DNA of 9,719 bases from an uncultured Hyphomicrobiales bacterium (GCA_903916165.1 CAIWVR010000366.1:1-9719); one strand, 5' to 3'; positions 1 to 7,511 are shown, counted from the first letter of the stretch. Program-made: numbers and translations. Notes: generated by a model from the letters alone, not told the origin.

Positions 1-846
1 CTGTTCACAACAACCGAGCAGACCGGGTCCTTCTCCCAGTCTCTGGTGTTCATGCGTTACATGTATTCCTTCGCGTTCACCCTTGCGGCGACCAGAATCA
101 TCGATGTTCTGTTCATGCTGCGGTCGGTCAAGCGAGCCCAGTCGTCAGACGTGCAGCCCGTGCTTAATTTCCTGATCAGGTTCGGTCTCTATTTTGCGGC
201 GATCGGCGTATTTTACACGGTCGTTCTCGGGCGCGATTTGCTACCGATCCTGGCGACTTTCTCGGTTCTTCTGACGGTGTTTGGTCTCGCGTTACGCGAG
301 ATGATCTTTGACGCGATTGCAGGGGTGGCCGTTGCCGCGGACGGACATCTGGCGACCGGTCAATGGGTGAGTATCCGCGCGAGGGACCGCAACATCTTTG
401 GTGTCGTGCAGGCGCTTGGCTGGCGCTACCTCATGATCCGCTCACGCGACGAACAGTTGCATTTCGTGCCGAACTCGATCGTCGCGACGCAGATCCTGTC
501 CAATCTCTCGCTGGGCGACGGTTTTTCGCGCGTCGAGATTCCATTTGCGATGTCGGCGGGAAGCGACGTGCCGGAAATTCTGCCGCTCATCCTGGAGGCG
601 ATTGAAAAAGCCTTGAAGGATAATGCTGCCGTCAGCCAAAAACGTCCCAAAAGGATCGTTGTCGGGGAACTGGAGGATGATCGCCTGCGCTGCATTGTGC
701 AGATCTATTATCAGCCCTCGCAGAGTATCGATGCGTTGAAGACCGCGGTGCTCCAGGCCGTGCAATCGGTGCTGTCGGCGCAGCAGGCCTTCTCCATGGC
801 ACCGCTCAGTTTGACGGGCTTGCAGCCGCGCCTTGCCAAGGCGTGA
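1..846 (+). CDS. MscS-family mechanosensitive ion channel (3' part, 5' end outside window)
   Basis: Pore-forming inner-membrane protein of the small-conductance mechanosensitive channel family, which releases solutes when membrane tension rises. The frame is open from the first base, so the true start lies upstream; GTG at 46 and ATG at 52 are only internal candidates. 281 residues are visible. Numbering from the first in-window codon, hydrophobic segments lie near 22-41, 55-77 and 80-98. They are followed by a TM3-like stretch (FGLALREMIFDAIAGVAVA, about 94-112) leading into the MscS beta domain: a G-QWV segment near 120, a GVV-x5-W-R element near 134-143 and VPNSIVATQ near 156-164. This order (pore helix, WV, VPN) is typical of MscS. 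The C-terminal alpha/beta domain is present and ends at TGA 844-846. It converges with cckA. The physiological stimulus and any N-terminal extra domain cannot be judged. Family is confident; the exact paralogue is not. Confidence 0.85.
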   Translation: MFTTTEQTGSFSQSLVFMRYMYSFAFTLAATRIIDVLFMLRSVKRAQSSDVQPVLNFLIRFGLYFAAIGVFYTVVLGRDLLPILATFSVLLTVFGLALREMIFDAIAGVAVAADGHLATGQWVSIRARDRNIFGVVQALGWRYLMIRSRDEQLHFVPNSIVATQILSNLSLGDGFSRVEIPFAMSAGSDVPEILPLILEAIEKALKDNAAVSQKRPKRIVVGELEDDRLRCIVQIYYQPSQSIDALKTAVLQAVQSVLSAQQAFSMAPLSLTGLQPRLAKA

Positions 847-848
847 TG

Positions 849-935
849 TCAGTTAGCGGCTGGCAACCCTTGCAGCTCATGTTTCGGCCGGCCGCCGGAT
901 CCCTTGCCGACCGGCAGGGCCTTGGCAAAAGCGTG
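849..935 (-). pseudogene. Decayed in-frame copy of the cckA 3' end, after the cckA stop codon
   Basis: Reading on in the cckA frame past its TAG (936-938) gives 28 more codons before TGA at 849-851, beginning HAFAKALPVG. This mirrors [10 protein letters not shown], residues 799-808 of CckA. The two copies are offset by exactly 105 bases, or 35 codons. At DNA level, 895-932 matches 1000-1037 at 32 of 38 positions, after which similarity fades, although a PK pair and spaced glycines still align. I infer an old tandem duplication of the receiver-domain tail that was left untranslated. It could be expressed only by stop readthrough, for which there is no evidence. It occupies nearly the whole gap between the convergent mscS and cckA genes. 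No obvious intrinsic terminator is present in that gap. Confidence 0.5.
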
Positions 936-3434
936 CTACCCCACCGCGGCCTTCACGGCCTCCACCAGCTGCTTCAAGGTGAAGGGCTTGGGCAAAAATC
1001 CGAATTCCTCGCCGTCCGGCAGGTTCTTGGCAAAAGCATCTTCCGCATAGCCTGAGACAAAGATCACCTTGGCGGTGATGCCGCGCTTGCGCAGCTCTCC
1101 GAACATGGTCGGGCCGTCCATTTCCGGCATGACGACGTCCGACACGATCAGGTCGATCTGGCCGCGATTGGCCTCCACCACTTCCAGCGCCTCGACGCCC
1201 GACGCCGCCTCGAGCACGGTATAGCCGCGTGAGACCAGCGCACGGGCACCAAAGGCGCGCACGGCTTCCTCGTCTTCCACCAGCAGGATGGTGCCGTGGC
1301 CGGTGAGGTCGGCCGAGGGGGCCTTTACCGCAATTTCGCGCTTCACCTGTTCTTCGGCCTGCGCAATATGGCGCGGCAGGAAGATGCGGAAGGTGGTGCC
1401 GCGGCCTTCGGCAGAATTGCAGAATACCCAGCCGCCGGTCTGCTTGACGATGCCATAGACCATCGACAGGCCAAGCCCGGTGCCCTTGCCGACCTCCTTG
1501 GTCGTGAAGAACGGCTCGAAAATCTTGTCCATAACGTCGGCGGGAATGCCGGTGCCGGTGTCCTCCACCTCGATGGTGACATAGTCGGCGGGCACCAGCG
1601 TCGGTTCGCGGAAGCCCGCGCATTCGGCCGCGGTGATGTTCTTCGTGCGCAGGGCGATCTTGCCGCCGTCGGGCATGGCGTCGCGCGCATTGACGACGAG
1701 ATTCACCACAACCTGCTCGAACTGGTTGATGTCCGCCTTCACCAGCCACAGGTCGCGCCCGTGCTTCAGGTCCAGATCGATCTTCTCGCCCACAAGCCGG
1801 CGCAGCAGCATCTGCAGGTCGGCCAGCACGTCACCCAGCTGCAGCACCTGCGGGCGGAGCGTCTGGCGGCGCGAGAAGGCGAGCAATTGACGCGTCAGCG
1901 CGGCGGCGCGGTTCGCGTTCTGCTTGATCTGCATGATGTCCTGGAAGGACGGATCGGTCGGGCGATGGTTGGCGAGCAGCAGGTCCGAATAGCCGATGAT
2001 CGCGGTGAGCACATTGTTGAAGTCATGCGCAATGCCGCCGGCGAGCTGGCCGATGGCGTTCATCTTCTGCGCCTGCGCGAAATTCTCCTGCAGCGCGCGC
2101 TGTTCGGTGATGTCGAGCGCATAGATGTTGGCGCGCGTGCCGTCGCCGAGATCTTCCGCCGTGGAGACGAAGAAGCGCGCCGAATGCGGCCTGTCGCCCG
2201 ACAGCGTGGCGTCGACGGGGACGATCTCGCTCTTGCCGGCAATGGCTGCGGCCAGCGCGTTTTTCAGCATTTCATGGTCGCGCTCGGCGACGCCATTATA
2301 GAGATTGCGGGTTTCATGCGCGGGCGGGCAGAGTTTGGCGAAGGCGGCATTGGCGCGCACGATCCGACCGGCCTCGTTGACGGCGGCGATGGCCATCGGG
2401 GTCTGGTTGAAAAAGCGCGCAAAGCGCACCTCCGCCGCGCGCAGATCCTCGAGCCGTTCTTCGCCGGGCGCGCGATTGATGACGAGCGTGCGTGAGGGCC
2501 CCGGCGCGCCGTCATGGGCGAAAGCGACGCGGTGGAGCAGGCGCACGGGCAGGATCTGGCCGTTGCGGCGCTTCAGGTCGAGGTCGAGTTGCTCGGTGCG
2601 CACCTCACCCGCCGCGCCGGCGGTGGCTGACAGAAGCGCCGCGCCGTCGCCCGCCACCATGTCGGAGAGTTTGAGCCCGCCCGAGCCCACTTGCGCGAGA
2701 TCATAGTCGAGCCAGCCCGCCAGCGTGGCGTTGATATAGGTGATGGCACCGTCGGCATCCGAGGAGAAAAAGCCTGCAGGCGCGTGATCGAGAAAATCGA
2801 TCGCGTGCTGCAATTCCAGAAAAACATTCTCGTGGCGTTTGCGTTCACGTGTCACCTCGGCGACGCTCCAGAGCGCCGCGTGCTTGCCACCCACGCGATC
2901 GATCGGGCGCACGCGGATGCGATACCAGCCGACCGGACCGTCACCCGACAGGGGCGGGGAGAGGCGCAGCTCTTCCACGCCGCGTTTGCCGTCGCGCGCC
3001 GCCTGCGCGAGGCGATAGACAGCTTCCGACACATCGGGCGTACCCGAAAACAGCCGCTCGACAGTGCGCAGGTCAGACGTGTCCTGCGCACCTGAAAGCG
3101 CCAGATAGGCTTCGTTCGCATAGACAATCTGGGCTTCGCCCTCGGTCACGAGCAGGCCTTCGGGCGATGTGTCGGCGAGAATTTTGGTCACGTCGTTGCG
3201 GGCCGAGGGGCCAGCGAGCTGCACGAAGCCGACGGCGAAGGCGAACAGGCCGATGACGCCAAGGATGGCGAGGAAGGCCAGCAGGCCGATGGTCAGGCGC
3301 CCGGCCTGGTCCTGCGGCAGGAACGAAAACGACGCCGCAGCGCCGACCAGCAGGGTTGCCAGTAAAAGGACGAGCCCCGGACTGCCGGTACGTTCCGTCC
3401 GGTCGATCGACGCAGACGTGGGCGACTGACTCAT
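936..3434 (-). CDS. cckA: Hybrid sensor histidine kinase CckA (cell-cycle phosphorelay)
   Basis: Inner-membrane hybrid kinase/phosphatase that, in alphaproteobacteria, feeds phosphate through ChpT to CtrA and CpdR to control the cell cycle. The 832-residue protein has two hydrophobic segments (about 20-39 and 48-74), then PAS-like sensor regions (about 82-195, 205-320, 335-445). The kinase core follows: phospho-acceptor H470 in [10 protein letters not shown]-box [11 protein letters not shown] (578-588), G1 box DTGTGIP (625-631) and G2 box GKGTGLGLS (649-657). The C-terminal receiver domain (about 714-832) has acidic E720/D721, phospho-acceptor D766 in VSDVVMP, S794 and K816 in [14 protein letters not shown] with a fused receiver is the CckA signature. 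ATG 3434 was chosen because it begins a short cytoplasmic leader before TM1 and has a weak GGGA upstream. The frame stays open to 3692, so ATG 3521 (861 residues) is possible. All catalytic residues look intact. The gene is divergent from the FliO-like gene. Confidence 0.93.
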   Translation of the reverse strand: MSQSPTSASIDRTERTGSPGLVLLLATLLVGAAASFSFLPQDQAGRLTIGLLAFLAILGVIGLFAFAVGFVQLAGPSARNDVTKILADTSPEGLLVTEGEAQIVYANEAYLALSGAQDTSDLRTVERLFSGTPDVSEAVYRLAQAARDGKRGVEELRLSPPLSGDGPVGWYRIRVRPIDRVGGKHAALWSVAEVTRERKRHENVFLELQHAIDFLDHAPAGFFSSDADGAITYINATLAGWLDYDLAQVGSGGLKLSDMVAGDGAALLSATAGAAGEVRTEQLDLDLKRRNGQILPVRLLHRVAFAHDGAPGPSRTLVINRAPGEERLEDLRAAEVRFARFFNQTPMAIAAVNEAGRIVRANAAFAKLCPPAHETRNLYNGVAERDHEMLKNALAAAIAGKSEIVPVDATLSGDRPHSARFFVSTAEDLGDGTRANIYALDITEQRALQENFAQAQKMNAIGQLAGGIAHDFNNVLTAIIGYSDLLLANHRPTDPSFQDIMQIKQNANRAAALTRQLLAFSRRQTLRPQVLQLGDVLADLQMLLRRLVGEKIDLDLKHGRDLWLVKADINQFEQVVVNLVVNARDAMPDGGKIALRTKNITAAECAGFREPTLVPADYVTIEVEDTGTGIPADVMDKIFEPFFTTKEVGKGTGLGLSMVYGIVKQTGGWVFCNSAEGRGTTFRIFLPRHIAQAEEQVKREIAVKAPSADLTGHGTILLVEDEEAVRAFGARALVSRGYTVLEAASGVEALEVVEANRGQIDLIVSDVVMPEMDGPTMFGELRKRGITAKVIFVSGYAEDAFAKNLPDGEEFGFLPKPFTLKQLVEAVKAAVG

Positions 3435-3784
3435 GAAAAACGTCCCGAATTTTAACCTGGCCGCTACAGACTGCGAGAGTGTGACCGATTCGTCCGAAGG
3501 ATGGGGTGTGTGGCCTGCCATTGCAATCGTGCCGCTCAAGTCCTCAACGGCTAACTCTGCCTGCGCCGTTTTCAGCTGATGGATCTGAGCTTTGGCTGGA
3601 CGCAGGGGAAGCTGCCCGGCAAGCCTCCGATCAGGACGCAACACGGGCTGCCGGGTGTCTTGTCGCGCTCTATTGGCGGATCCGTTAACCAAACTTCTAC
3701 ACTGCTTCGTGCGAAAGAGTTAATTTGTGTTAAAACGGGGATAGGTATTCGCTGGCTGTGTAGATACGAAGGGTTCGAGACTTC
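3435..3784. promoter_or_regulatory. Divergent intergenic region between cckA and the FliO-like gene
   Basis: This 350-base stretch has no credible gene; its short open frames lack family features. It must hold promoters for both neighbours, but I could not place a convincing -35/-10 pair for either. It is locally AT-richer near 3680-3760. It contains four TTAA tetramers: TTAACC at 3452-3457 and 3685-3690, and a pair at 3720-3723 and 3730-3733 separated by 6 bases. CtrA sites in alphaproteobacteria are built from TTAA half-sites, typically TTAA-N7-TTAA, so these are candidates with imperfect spacing. Two GANTC (CcrM-type methylation) sites lie at 3428-3432, touching the cckA start codon, and at 3487-3491. 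A 12-base motif TTCGTGCGAAAG (3706-3717) recurs upstream of icd. Confidence 0.45.
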
Positions 3785-4657
3785 ATGTTCAGCAATTTGT
3801 TTGGCGACGGGCTGATGGGCACCATTTTTACGGCTGTCATTGGAATCTGCCTTCTGGGCCTGATTTCAATCCAGGTATGGCGCGCCTTCGGCCGCGGCAT
3901 CCGTACGTCCATCAATCGTGGTGGGCGCCAGCCGCGCCTTGGCGTCATTGACGCCTACGATGTTGATAGTCAGCGCCAACTCGTTCTGGTGCGCAGGGAC
4001 AATGTCGAGCACCTCATTTTGATCGGTGGCCCCAACGATCTGTTGATCGAGAGAGGCATCGTGCGCGCGCAGCCCTCCGGTGCCGAGCGTCGCGAGCCGG
4101 TTGGCGTCCCCGTCCCGGGCGAGCCGCGCCCGCAGCCGCAGCGCATGCCGTTCGAACCGGCGGCCGCTTCTGCCGCGGTCGCCACACCCCCCGGTCAGGC
4201 CCAGACCCCAAGGGACGAGACGACACCCGCCCAAGAGGCAGCCGCGCCTGTCGCTGCCACGCCCCCACCGCTGCGTGCCGCGCTCGACCAGGCGTTTGGT
4301 GAGGCGCTTGGGCCGCCGCCGCCCCCGCTTGGGCGTCCGATGCCCGTCAGCGAAGCGCGGAATCTGCCACAAGGCGCGCCGCCACCGCAGACGCGCACTG
4401 TGCCTCCGATGCGCCCCGCGCCCGGACCGCAGCGACCGGCCCCTCCATTGCTGGCGCAACGCCTGCCAAATTCCCCTGCCACAATGCCGCCAACGCCGCC
4501 ATTCCCGCAGCAAAAGACCAGGCGTCCGCCTGACATGGGCAAGTCACCTGGCAGCGTTGCCGCCCAGGACGCGGCAAAGCTGACGCTGAGCATCACCTCG
4601 CTGGAAGAGGAAATGGCGAAATTGCTGGGACGCCCCCTAGAGCCACCCAAGTCCTGA
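3785..4657 (+). CDS. Single-pass membrane protein with FliO-like domain and Pro/Ala-rich tail
   Basis: 290 residues. A transmembrane helix lies at about 11-33 (GTIFTAVIGICLLGLISIQVW). It is followed by a compact conserved block at about 54-94, including RQLVLVRRDNVEHLILIGGP, which resembles the FliO domain of the flagellar export apparatus. Residues about 95-260 are low-complexity, rich in Pro, Ala, Arg and Gln, with runs such as LGPPPPPLGRP. A short helical motif, SLEEEMAKLLGR, sits near the C-terminus (about 272-283). Proteins of this layout are annotated as FliO-like in Hyphomicrobiales. No other flagellar gene is in the window, so a flagellar role is only inferred from the domain, and an envelope or cell-cycle role next to cckA is equally open. 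ATG 3785 is the first start in the frame; a purine-rich GAAGGG lies about 12 bases upstream. It ends before a strong terminator. Confidence 0.72.
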   Translation: MFSNLFGDGLMGTIFTAVIGICLLGLISIQVWRAFGRGIRTSINRGGRQPRLGVIDAYDVDSQRQLVLVRRDNVEHLILIGGPNDLLIERGIVRAQPSGAERREPVGVPVPGEPRPQPQRMPFEPAAASAAVATPPGQAQTPRDETTPAQEAAAPVAATPPPLRAALDQAFGEALGPPPPPLGRPMPVSEARNLPQGAPPPQTRTVPPMRPAPGPQRPAPPLLAQRLPNSPATMPPTPPFPQQKTRRPPDMGKSPGSVAAQDAAKLTLSITSLEEEMAKLLGRPLEPPKS

Positions 4658-4681
4658 AGCTCCGGGCGCCAGGCTGAAAAC

Positions 4682-4712
4682 AAAAACGCGGCCTCCAGTC
4701 GGCCGCGCTTTT
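4682..4712. terminator. Two-way intrinsic terminator between the FliO-like gene and dksA
   Basis: A perfect 7-bp stem (CGCGGCC 4687-4693 with GGCCGCG 4701-4707) encloses a 7-base loop. TTTT follows at 4709-4712 on the plus strand, and five A residues precede at 4682-4686, giving a U-run on the minus-strand transcript. It lies 25 bases after the FliO-like stop codon and 21 bases past the dksA stop, so it can serve both convergent genes. Confidence 0.85.
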
Positions 4713-4732
4713 ATATCCGCATGCTGGACGTG

Positions 4733-5158
4733 TCAGTCGTCGCGGTAGACCCGCTCGCGGCGCTCATGGCGTTCCTGCGCTTCAACCGAAAGGGTGGCGA
4801 TGGGGCGGGCATCCAGCCGTTTCAATGCGATCGGTTCGCCGGTTTCCTCGCAATAGCCGTAAGTGCCCTCCTCAATGCGCGACAGGGCGGATTCGATCTT
4901 TGAAATCAGCTTGCGCTGGCGGTCGCGGGCGCGAAGCTCGATAGCGCGGTCGGTTTCCGACGAGGCGCGGTCGGCAATGTCGGGATGGTTCTCGTTTTCG
5001 CTTTGCAGCGTGGCCAGGGTTTCCCGGCTCTCGCGCAGGATATCGTCCTTCCAGTGGGTGAGCTTCCGACGAAAATAATCGCGCTGGCGATCATTCATGA
5101 AAGGCTCGTCGTCCGACGGTTTGTAGCCGTCGTTGATTATGCCCGTTGCTGTCGCCAT
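4733..5158 (-). CDS. dksA: RNA polymerase-binding transcription factor DksA, Cys-poor zinc-finger type
   Basis: Binds the RNA polymerase secondary channel and, with (p)ppGpp, adjusts rRNA and amino-acid promoter activity. 141 residues: an N-terminal helical region, a coiled coil (about 25-97) with the tip motif DIADRA, where D60, D63 and A65 match the DxxDxA tip essential in E. coli DksA, then the segment RDRQRKLISKIESALSRIE and a globular end (about 98-141). Of the four zinc-binding cysteines of E. coli DksA only the first remains (C103); the others align with T106, S124 and A127. Cys-reduced DksA variants that fold without zinc are known in alphaproteobacteria and Pseudomonas, so this is probably functional. 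The ATG at 5158 is preceded by GGGGAGA at good spacing; ATG 5098 is a weaker alternative. It is transcribed alone from the promoter at 5191-5219. Confidence 0.93.
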   Translation of the reverse strand: MATATGIINDGYKPSDDEPFMNDRQRDYFRRKLTHWKDDILRESRETLATLQSENENHPDIADRASSETDRAIELRARDRQRKLISKIESALSRIEEGTYGYCEETGEPIALKRLDARPIATLSVEAQERHERRERVYRDD

Positions 5159-5190
5159 GCCAGAAGTCTCCCCTGACTTATTTTGCCGTC

Positions 5191-5219
5191 CTTATAACGA
5201 TGCTCGGTTCTCGTTACAA
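5191..5219 (-). promoter_or_regulatory. Candidate sigma70-type promoter of dksA
   Basis: On the minus strand, -35 TTGTAA (5214-5219) and -10 TATAAG (5191-5196) are separated by exactly 17 bases, matching the housekeeping consensus at 4/6 and 5/6 positions. Transcription would start near 5184, leaving a leader of about 26 bases that holds the GGGGAGA ribosome-binding site. The rest of the dksA-icd gap (5220-5380) shows no gene. Confidence 0.6.
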
Positions 5220-5382
5220 TCATCCAATTCCCGCCTGTGGACTTCTCACCTAAAACCGTGCAGCCAATGTGCAAATAGCCTGAGTCTGCGACAGTTTTTG
5301 TGCAGATCTTGGTCCTGCGACCCGGAATGCGGGTGTTTTGCAGCAGTTGGGGAGCCGAATCGGTGCTGTCGAGGCGGTCAAG

Positions 5383-5410
5383 AAAAAAGCCGCACTGACG
5401 CGCGGCTTTT
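5383..5410 (-). terminator. Intrinsic terminator of icd
   Basis: Complementary arms AAAAGCCGC (5385-5393) and GCGGCTTTT (5402-5410) enclose an 8-base loop. Reading on the minus strand, the GC stem is followed by six T residues (5383-5388). It lies 27 bases beyond the icd stop codon (5437-5439), the expected place. The plus strand also carries TTTT after the stem, but no plus-strand gene ends here. Confidence 0.82.
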
Positions 5411-5436
5411 CTGGATTTCCCAGGTGAGAAAGCGTT

Positions 5437-6651
5437 TTACGCGCCCATGGCGAGCTTCAGGTTCTCGTCGACCTTGTCGAGGAAACCCGTCGTGGAGAGC
5501 CATTTCTGGTCAGCGCCGACGAGCAGTGCGAGATCCTTGGTCATGAAGCCGGCTTCGACGGTGTCGATGCAGACCTTTTCGAGCGTCGCCGAGAATTTGG
5601 CGAGTTCGGCATTGCCGTCGAGCTTGGCGCGATGCGCAAGGCCGCGGGTCCAGGCGAAGATCGAGGCCATCGAGTTCGTCGAGGTTTCCTTGCCCTTCTG
5701 GTGCTCGCGGTAATGGCGCGTGACGGTGCCGTGCGCGGCTTCCGCCTCGACCGTATTGCCGTCCGGCGTCATCAGCACCGAGGTCATGAGACCCAGCGAG
5801 CCGAAGCCCTGCGCGGCGGTATCGGACTGCACGTCGCCATCATAGTTCTTGCAGGCCCAGACATAGCCGCCCGACCACTTCAGGCAGGAGGCGACCATGT
5901 CGTCGATCAGGCGATGCTCATAGGTCAGGCCCAGCGTCTCGAACTTGGACTTGAATTCCGCGTCAAACACTTCCTGGAACAGGTCCTTGAAGCGGCCGTC
6001 ATAGGCCTTCAGGATCGTGTTCTTGGTCGACAGATACACCGGGTACCTGCGGGTGAGGCCGTAATTCATCGACGCGCGGGCGAAGTCGCGGATCGAGTCG
6101 TCGAGGTTGTACATCGACATCGCCACGCCGGCGGCGGGGAACTTGAAGACTTCCTTCTCGATCACCGTGCCGTCATCGCCTTCAAACTTGATCGTCAGGC
6201 GGCCCTTGCCAGGCACCTTGAAGTCGGTCGCGCGATACTGGTCGCCATAGGCATGGCGGCCGATGACGAAGGGCTGCGTCCAGCCCGGAACGAGGCGCGG
6301 CACGTTCTTGCAGATGATCGGCTCGCGGAAGATGACCCCGCCGAGGATGTTGCGGATCGTGCCGTTGGGCGACTTCCACATGTCCTTGAGGTTGAATTCC
6401 TTCACGCGCTGTTCGTCGGGCGTGATCGTCGCGCATTTCACGGCGACGCCGTATTTCTTGGTGGCCTCGGCGGAATCAATCGTCACCTGGTCGTTGGTGG
6501 CGTCGCGGTGCTCGACCGAGAGGTCGTAATATTTCAGGTCGATATCGAGATAGGGGATGATCAGCTTGTCCTTGATCAGCTGCCAGATGATGCGGGTCAT
6601 TTCGTCGCCGTCCATTTCGACGACCGGGTTGGCGACCTTGATCTTGTTCAT
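5437..6651 (-). CDS. icd: NADP-dependent isocitrate dehydrogenase
   Basis: Cytosolic TCA-cycle enzyme that converts isocitrate and NADP+ to 2-oxoglutarate, CO2 and NADPH. At 404 residues it has the usual length of the homodimeric, eukaryote-like class. Substrate residues are visible in KSPNGTIRN (S94, N96, R100), FRE (R109) and [14 protein letters not shown] (R132, Y139). The catalytic lysine lies in STKNTILK (K210). Metal aspartates are in IDDMVA (D250/D251) and DGDVQSD (D273, D277). The NADP-binding stretch is [11 protein letters not shown] (307-317). ATG 6651 was chosen because [20 protein letters not shown] is the standard N-terminus and AAAAGGAA lies about 9 bases upstream; the open frame back to 6909 has no family similarity. 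It is a single gene between its own promoter and terminator, divergent from the CHR transporter pair. No key residue is missing. Confidence 0.97.
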   Translation of the reverse strand: MNKIKVANPVVEMDGDEMTRIIWQLIKDKLIIPYLDIDLKYYDLSVEHRDATNDQVTIDSAEATKKYGVAVKCATITPDEQRVKEFNLKDMWKSPNGTIRNILGGVIFREPIICKNVPRLVPGWTQPFVIGRHAYGDQYRATDFKVPGKGRLTIKFEGDDGTVIEKEVFKFPAAGVAMSMYNLDDSIRDFARASMNYGLTRRYPVYLSTKNTILKAYDGRFKDLFQEVFDAEFKSKFETLGLTYEHRLIDDMVASCLKWSGGYVWACKNYDGDVQSDTAAQGFGSLGLMTSVLMTPDGNTVEAEAAHGTVTRHYREHQKGKETSTNSMASIFAWTRGLAHRAKLDGNAELAKFSATLEKVCIDTVEAGFMTKDLALLVGADQKWLSTTGFLDKVDENLKLAMGA

Positions 6652-6706
6652 CTGCTGGTTCCTTTTCTCGTCAGCACGCAGCCTCTTTGGGCCAAGTTCG
6701 AGGGCC

Positions 6707-6734
6707 CCTATAGCACTGGCCCGTGACGTGGCAA
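6707..6734 (-). promoter_or_regulatory. Candidate promoter of icd
   Basis: On the minus strand, -35 TTGCCA (6729-6734, 5/6 to consensus) and -10 TATAGG (6707-6712, 4/6) are 16 bases apart. They lie about 56 bases upstream of the icd start codon. The palindrome at 6741-6756 ends 6 bases upstream of the -35 box, a position suited to an activator. Confidence 0.5.
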
Positions 6735-6740
6735 AGCACA

Positions 6741-6756
6741 CCTTTCGTGCGAAAGG
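6741..6756. promoter_or_regulatory. 16-base palindrome, operator candidate upstream of icd
   Basis: CCTTTCGTGCGAAAGG is a perfect inverted repeat with 7-bp arms around a TG centre. It lies between the divergent icd and CHR-transporter promoters, just upstream of the icd -35 box. The 12-base core TTCGTGCGAAAG recurs at 3706-3717 in the cckA/FliO-like intergenic region. A dimeric regulator site is inferred; I do not recognise the regulator. An RNA hairpin is less likely because of the 2-base centre. Confidence 0.45.
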
Positions 6757-6780
6757 GCCAGCTTGCGGGCAGGAGCCGGG

Positions 6781-6808
6781 GTGACGTGGGCGCGGCGGGC
6801 GGTATGAT
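6781..6808 (+). promoter_or_regulatory. Candidate promoter of the CHR transporter operon
   Basis: -35 GTGACG (6781-6786, 4/6 to consensus) and -10 TATGAT (6803-6808, 5/6) are 16 bases apart. Transcription would start near 6815, placing the whole REP-like repeat inside the leader RNA. This is a sequence match only; GC-rich surroundings make the -35 assignment uncertain. Confidence 0.35.
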
Positions 6809-6820
6809 GGGCCGGCGACG

Positions 6821-6880
6821 CGGCAATCCATGCCCCACGTGAGGCTTCTGGATTGCTTCGGTTCACGCTCGCAATGACGG
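6821..6880. repeat. REP-like intergenic palindromic repeat
   Basis: The arms GCAATCCA (6823-6830) and TGGATTGC (6849-6856) are perfect inverted repeats 18 bases apart. The right side continues as CTTCGGTTCACGCTCGCAATGACGG. A stretch pairing 'tggattgcttcg' with 'gctcgcaatgacg' is, from memory, a very common dispersed intergenic element in Bradyrhizobium-like and other alphaproteobacterial genomes. Only one copy is in this window, so its dispersal cannot be shown here. It ends 7 bases before the GTG start of the first CHR gene. Confidence 0.55.
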
Positions 6881-6887
6881 CGCTGGA

Positions 6888-7511
6888 GTGGCCGAAGGCC
6901 AAACAACAAGAAAGGGCAAAGCCTTGCAGCAGACTGAGCGCGTCCCCCTGACCTCGATCTACCGCGTCTTTTTCGAAATCGGCGTGTTCAGCTTCGGCGG
7001 CGGTCTGGTGCCGTGGATCTACCGCGAGGTCGTCGACATCAAGAAGTGGATGACCAAGGAAGACTTTTTGCCCGGCATCGCGCTGTCGCAGGTCATGCCC
7101 GGGGTCAGTTCCACCAATTGCGCCATCTATGTCGGCCAGATTCTGCGCGGGGCACCGGGTGCGCTGACCGCGCTCGTCGCCATGCTGACGGCGCCCTTCT
7201 GCATCGCGCTGGCGGCAGCCTTCGCCTATAAATGGCTGCTCGGCCTGCCGGGATTTCAGGAAACCATGATCGGCGTGGCCGCTGCCGCCATCGGCATGCT
7301 GCTGCGCACCGGCATCGAGGCCGCGCGAATGACCACGAAGGGGCTCGCGCCCATGGCGATCATCGCCGTCACCTTCGTCGCCGTGGGCGTGCTGCGCCTG
7401 CCAATCGTGCCGGTGGTCGCTATCATCGGGCCGATCAGCGTGGCGCTCGCCTGGCGTCGCGCGCCCGAAAGCGTGCCGGAAACGCCCTCCACTCCGGAGG
7501 CGGGCGCGTGA
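6888..7511 (+). CDS. CHR-family (chromate) transporter, first half-size subunit
   Basis: Integral inner-membrane protein of the chromate ion transporter family, 207 residues, about half the length of classical ChrA. It carries one CHR domain: [11 protein letters not shown] (29-39), YREVVD (45-50), the WMTKEDF segment (54-60), [13 protein letters not shown] (65-77), and hydrophobic helices near 91-113, 125-145, 154-170 and 172-189. Half-size CHR proteins are usually encoded as pairs that work together, and the partner follows directly. GTG 6888 is the first start but its Shine-Dalgarno is poor (GGAG abuts the codon). TTG 6924 has AAAGGG at better spacing and would give 195 residues starting just before the domain. 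Chromate efflux is the family activity; the physiological anion is unknown. No regulator gene such as chrB lies nearby. Confidence 0.85.
   Translation: MAEGQTTRKGKALQQTERVPLTSIYRVFFEIGVFSFGGGLVPWIYREVVDIKKWMTKEDFLPGIALSQVMPGVSSTNCAIYVGQILRGAPGALTALVAMLTAPFCIALAAAFAYKWLLGLPGFQETMIGVAAAAIGMLLRTGIEAARMTTKGLAPMAIIAVTFVAVGVLRLPIVPVVAIIGPISVALAWRRAPESVPETPSTPEAGA

Noticed and set aside
902..926. Imperfect GC hairpin between mscS and cckA (CCTTGCC with GGCAGG)
   Set aside because: It has a bulge and no T-run on either strand, and is better explained by the duplicated cckA tail.
1296..2495. Long open plus-strand frame (399 codons) opposite cckA
   Set aside because: It is antisense to an intact kinase gene with full motifs; the translation is His/Arg/Gly/Ala-rich without domains, as expected from GC-rich codon shadows.
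3435..3692. 86-codon in-frame N-terminal extension of cckA
   Set aside because: No similarity to a CckA N-terminus was recognised, and ATG 3434 places a short leader ahead of the first membrane helix. ATG 3521 remains a minor alternative.
5320..5339. Hairpin ACCCG/CGGGT followed by TTTT on the plus strand
   Set aside because: The stem is only 5 bp and no plus-strand gene ends upstream, so a terminator call is not justified.
5632..6726. Long open plus-strand frame (364 codons) opposite icd
   Set aside because: Antisense shadow of a highly conserved enzyme gene; no recognisable motif and no ribosome site.
6652..6909. 86-codon in-frame N-terminal extension of icd
   Set aside because: It runs through the promoter, the palindrome and the REP-like repeat, whereas [10 protein letters not shown] is the normal Icd start with a good ribosome site.
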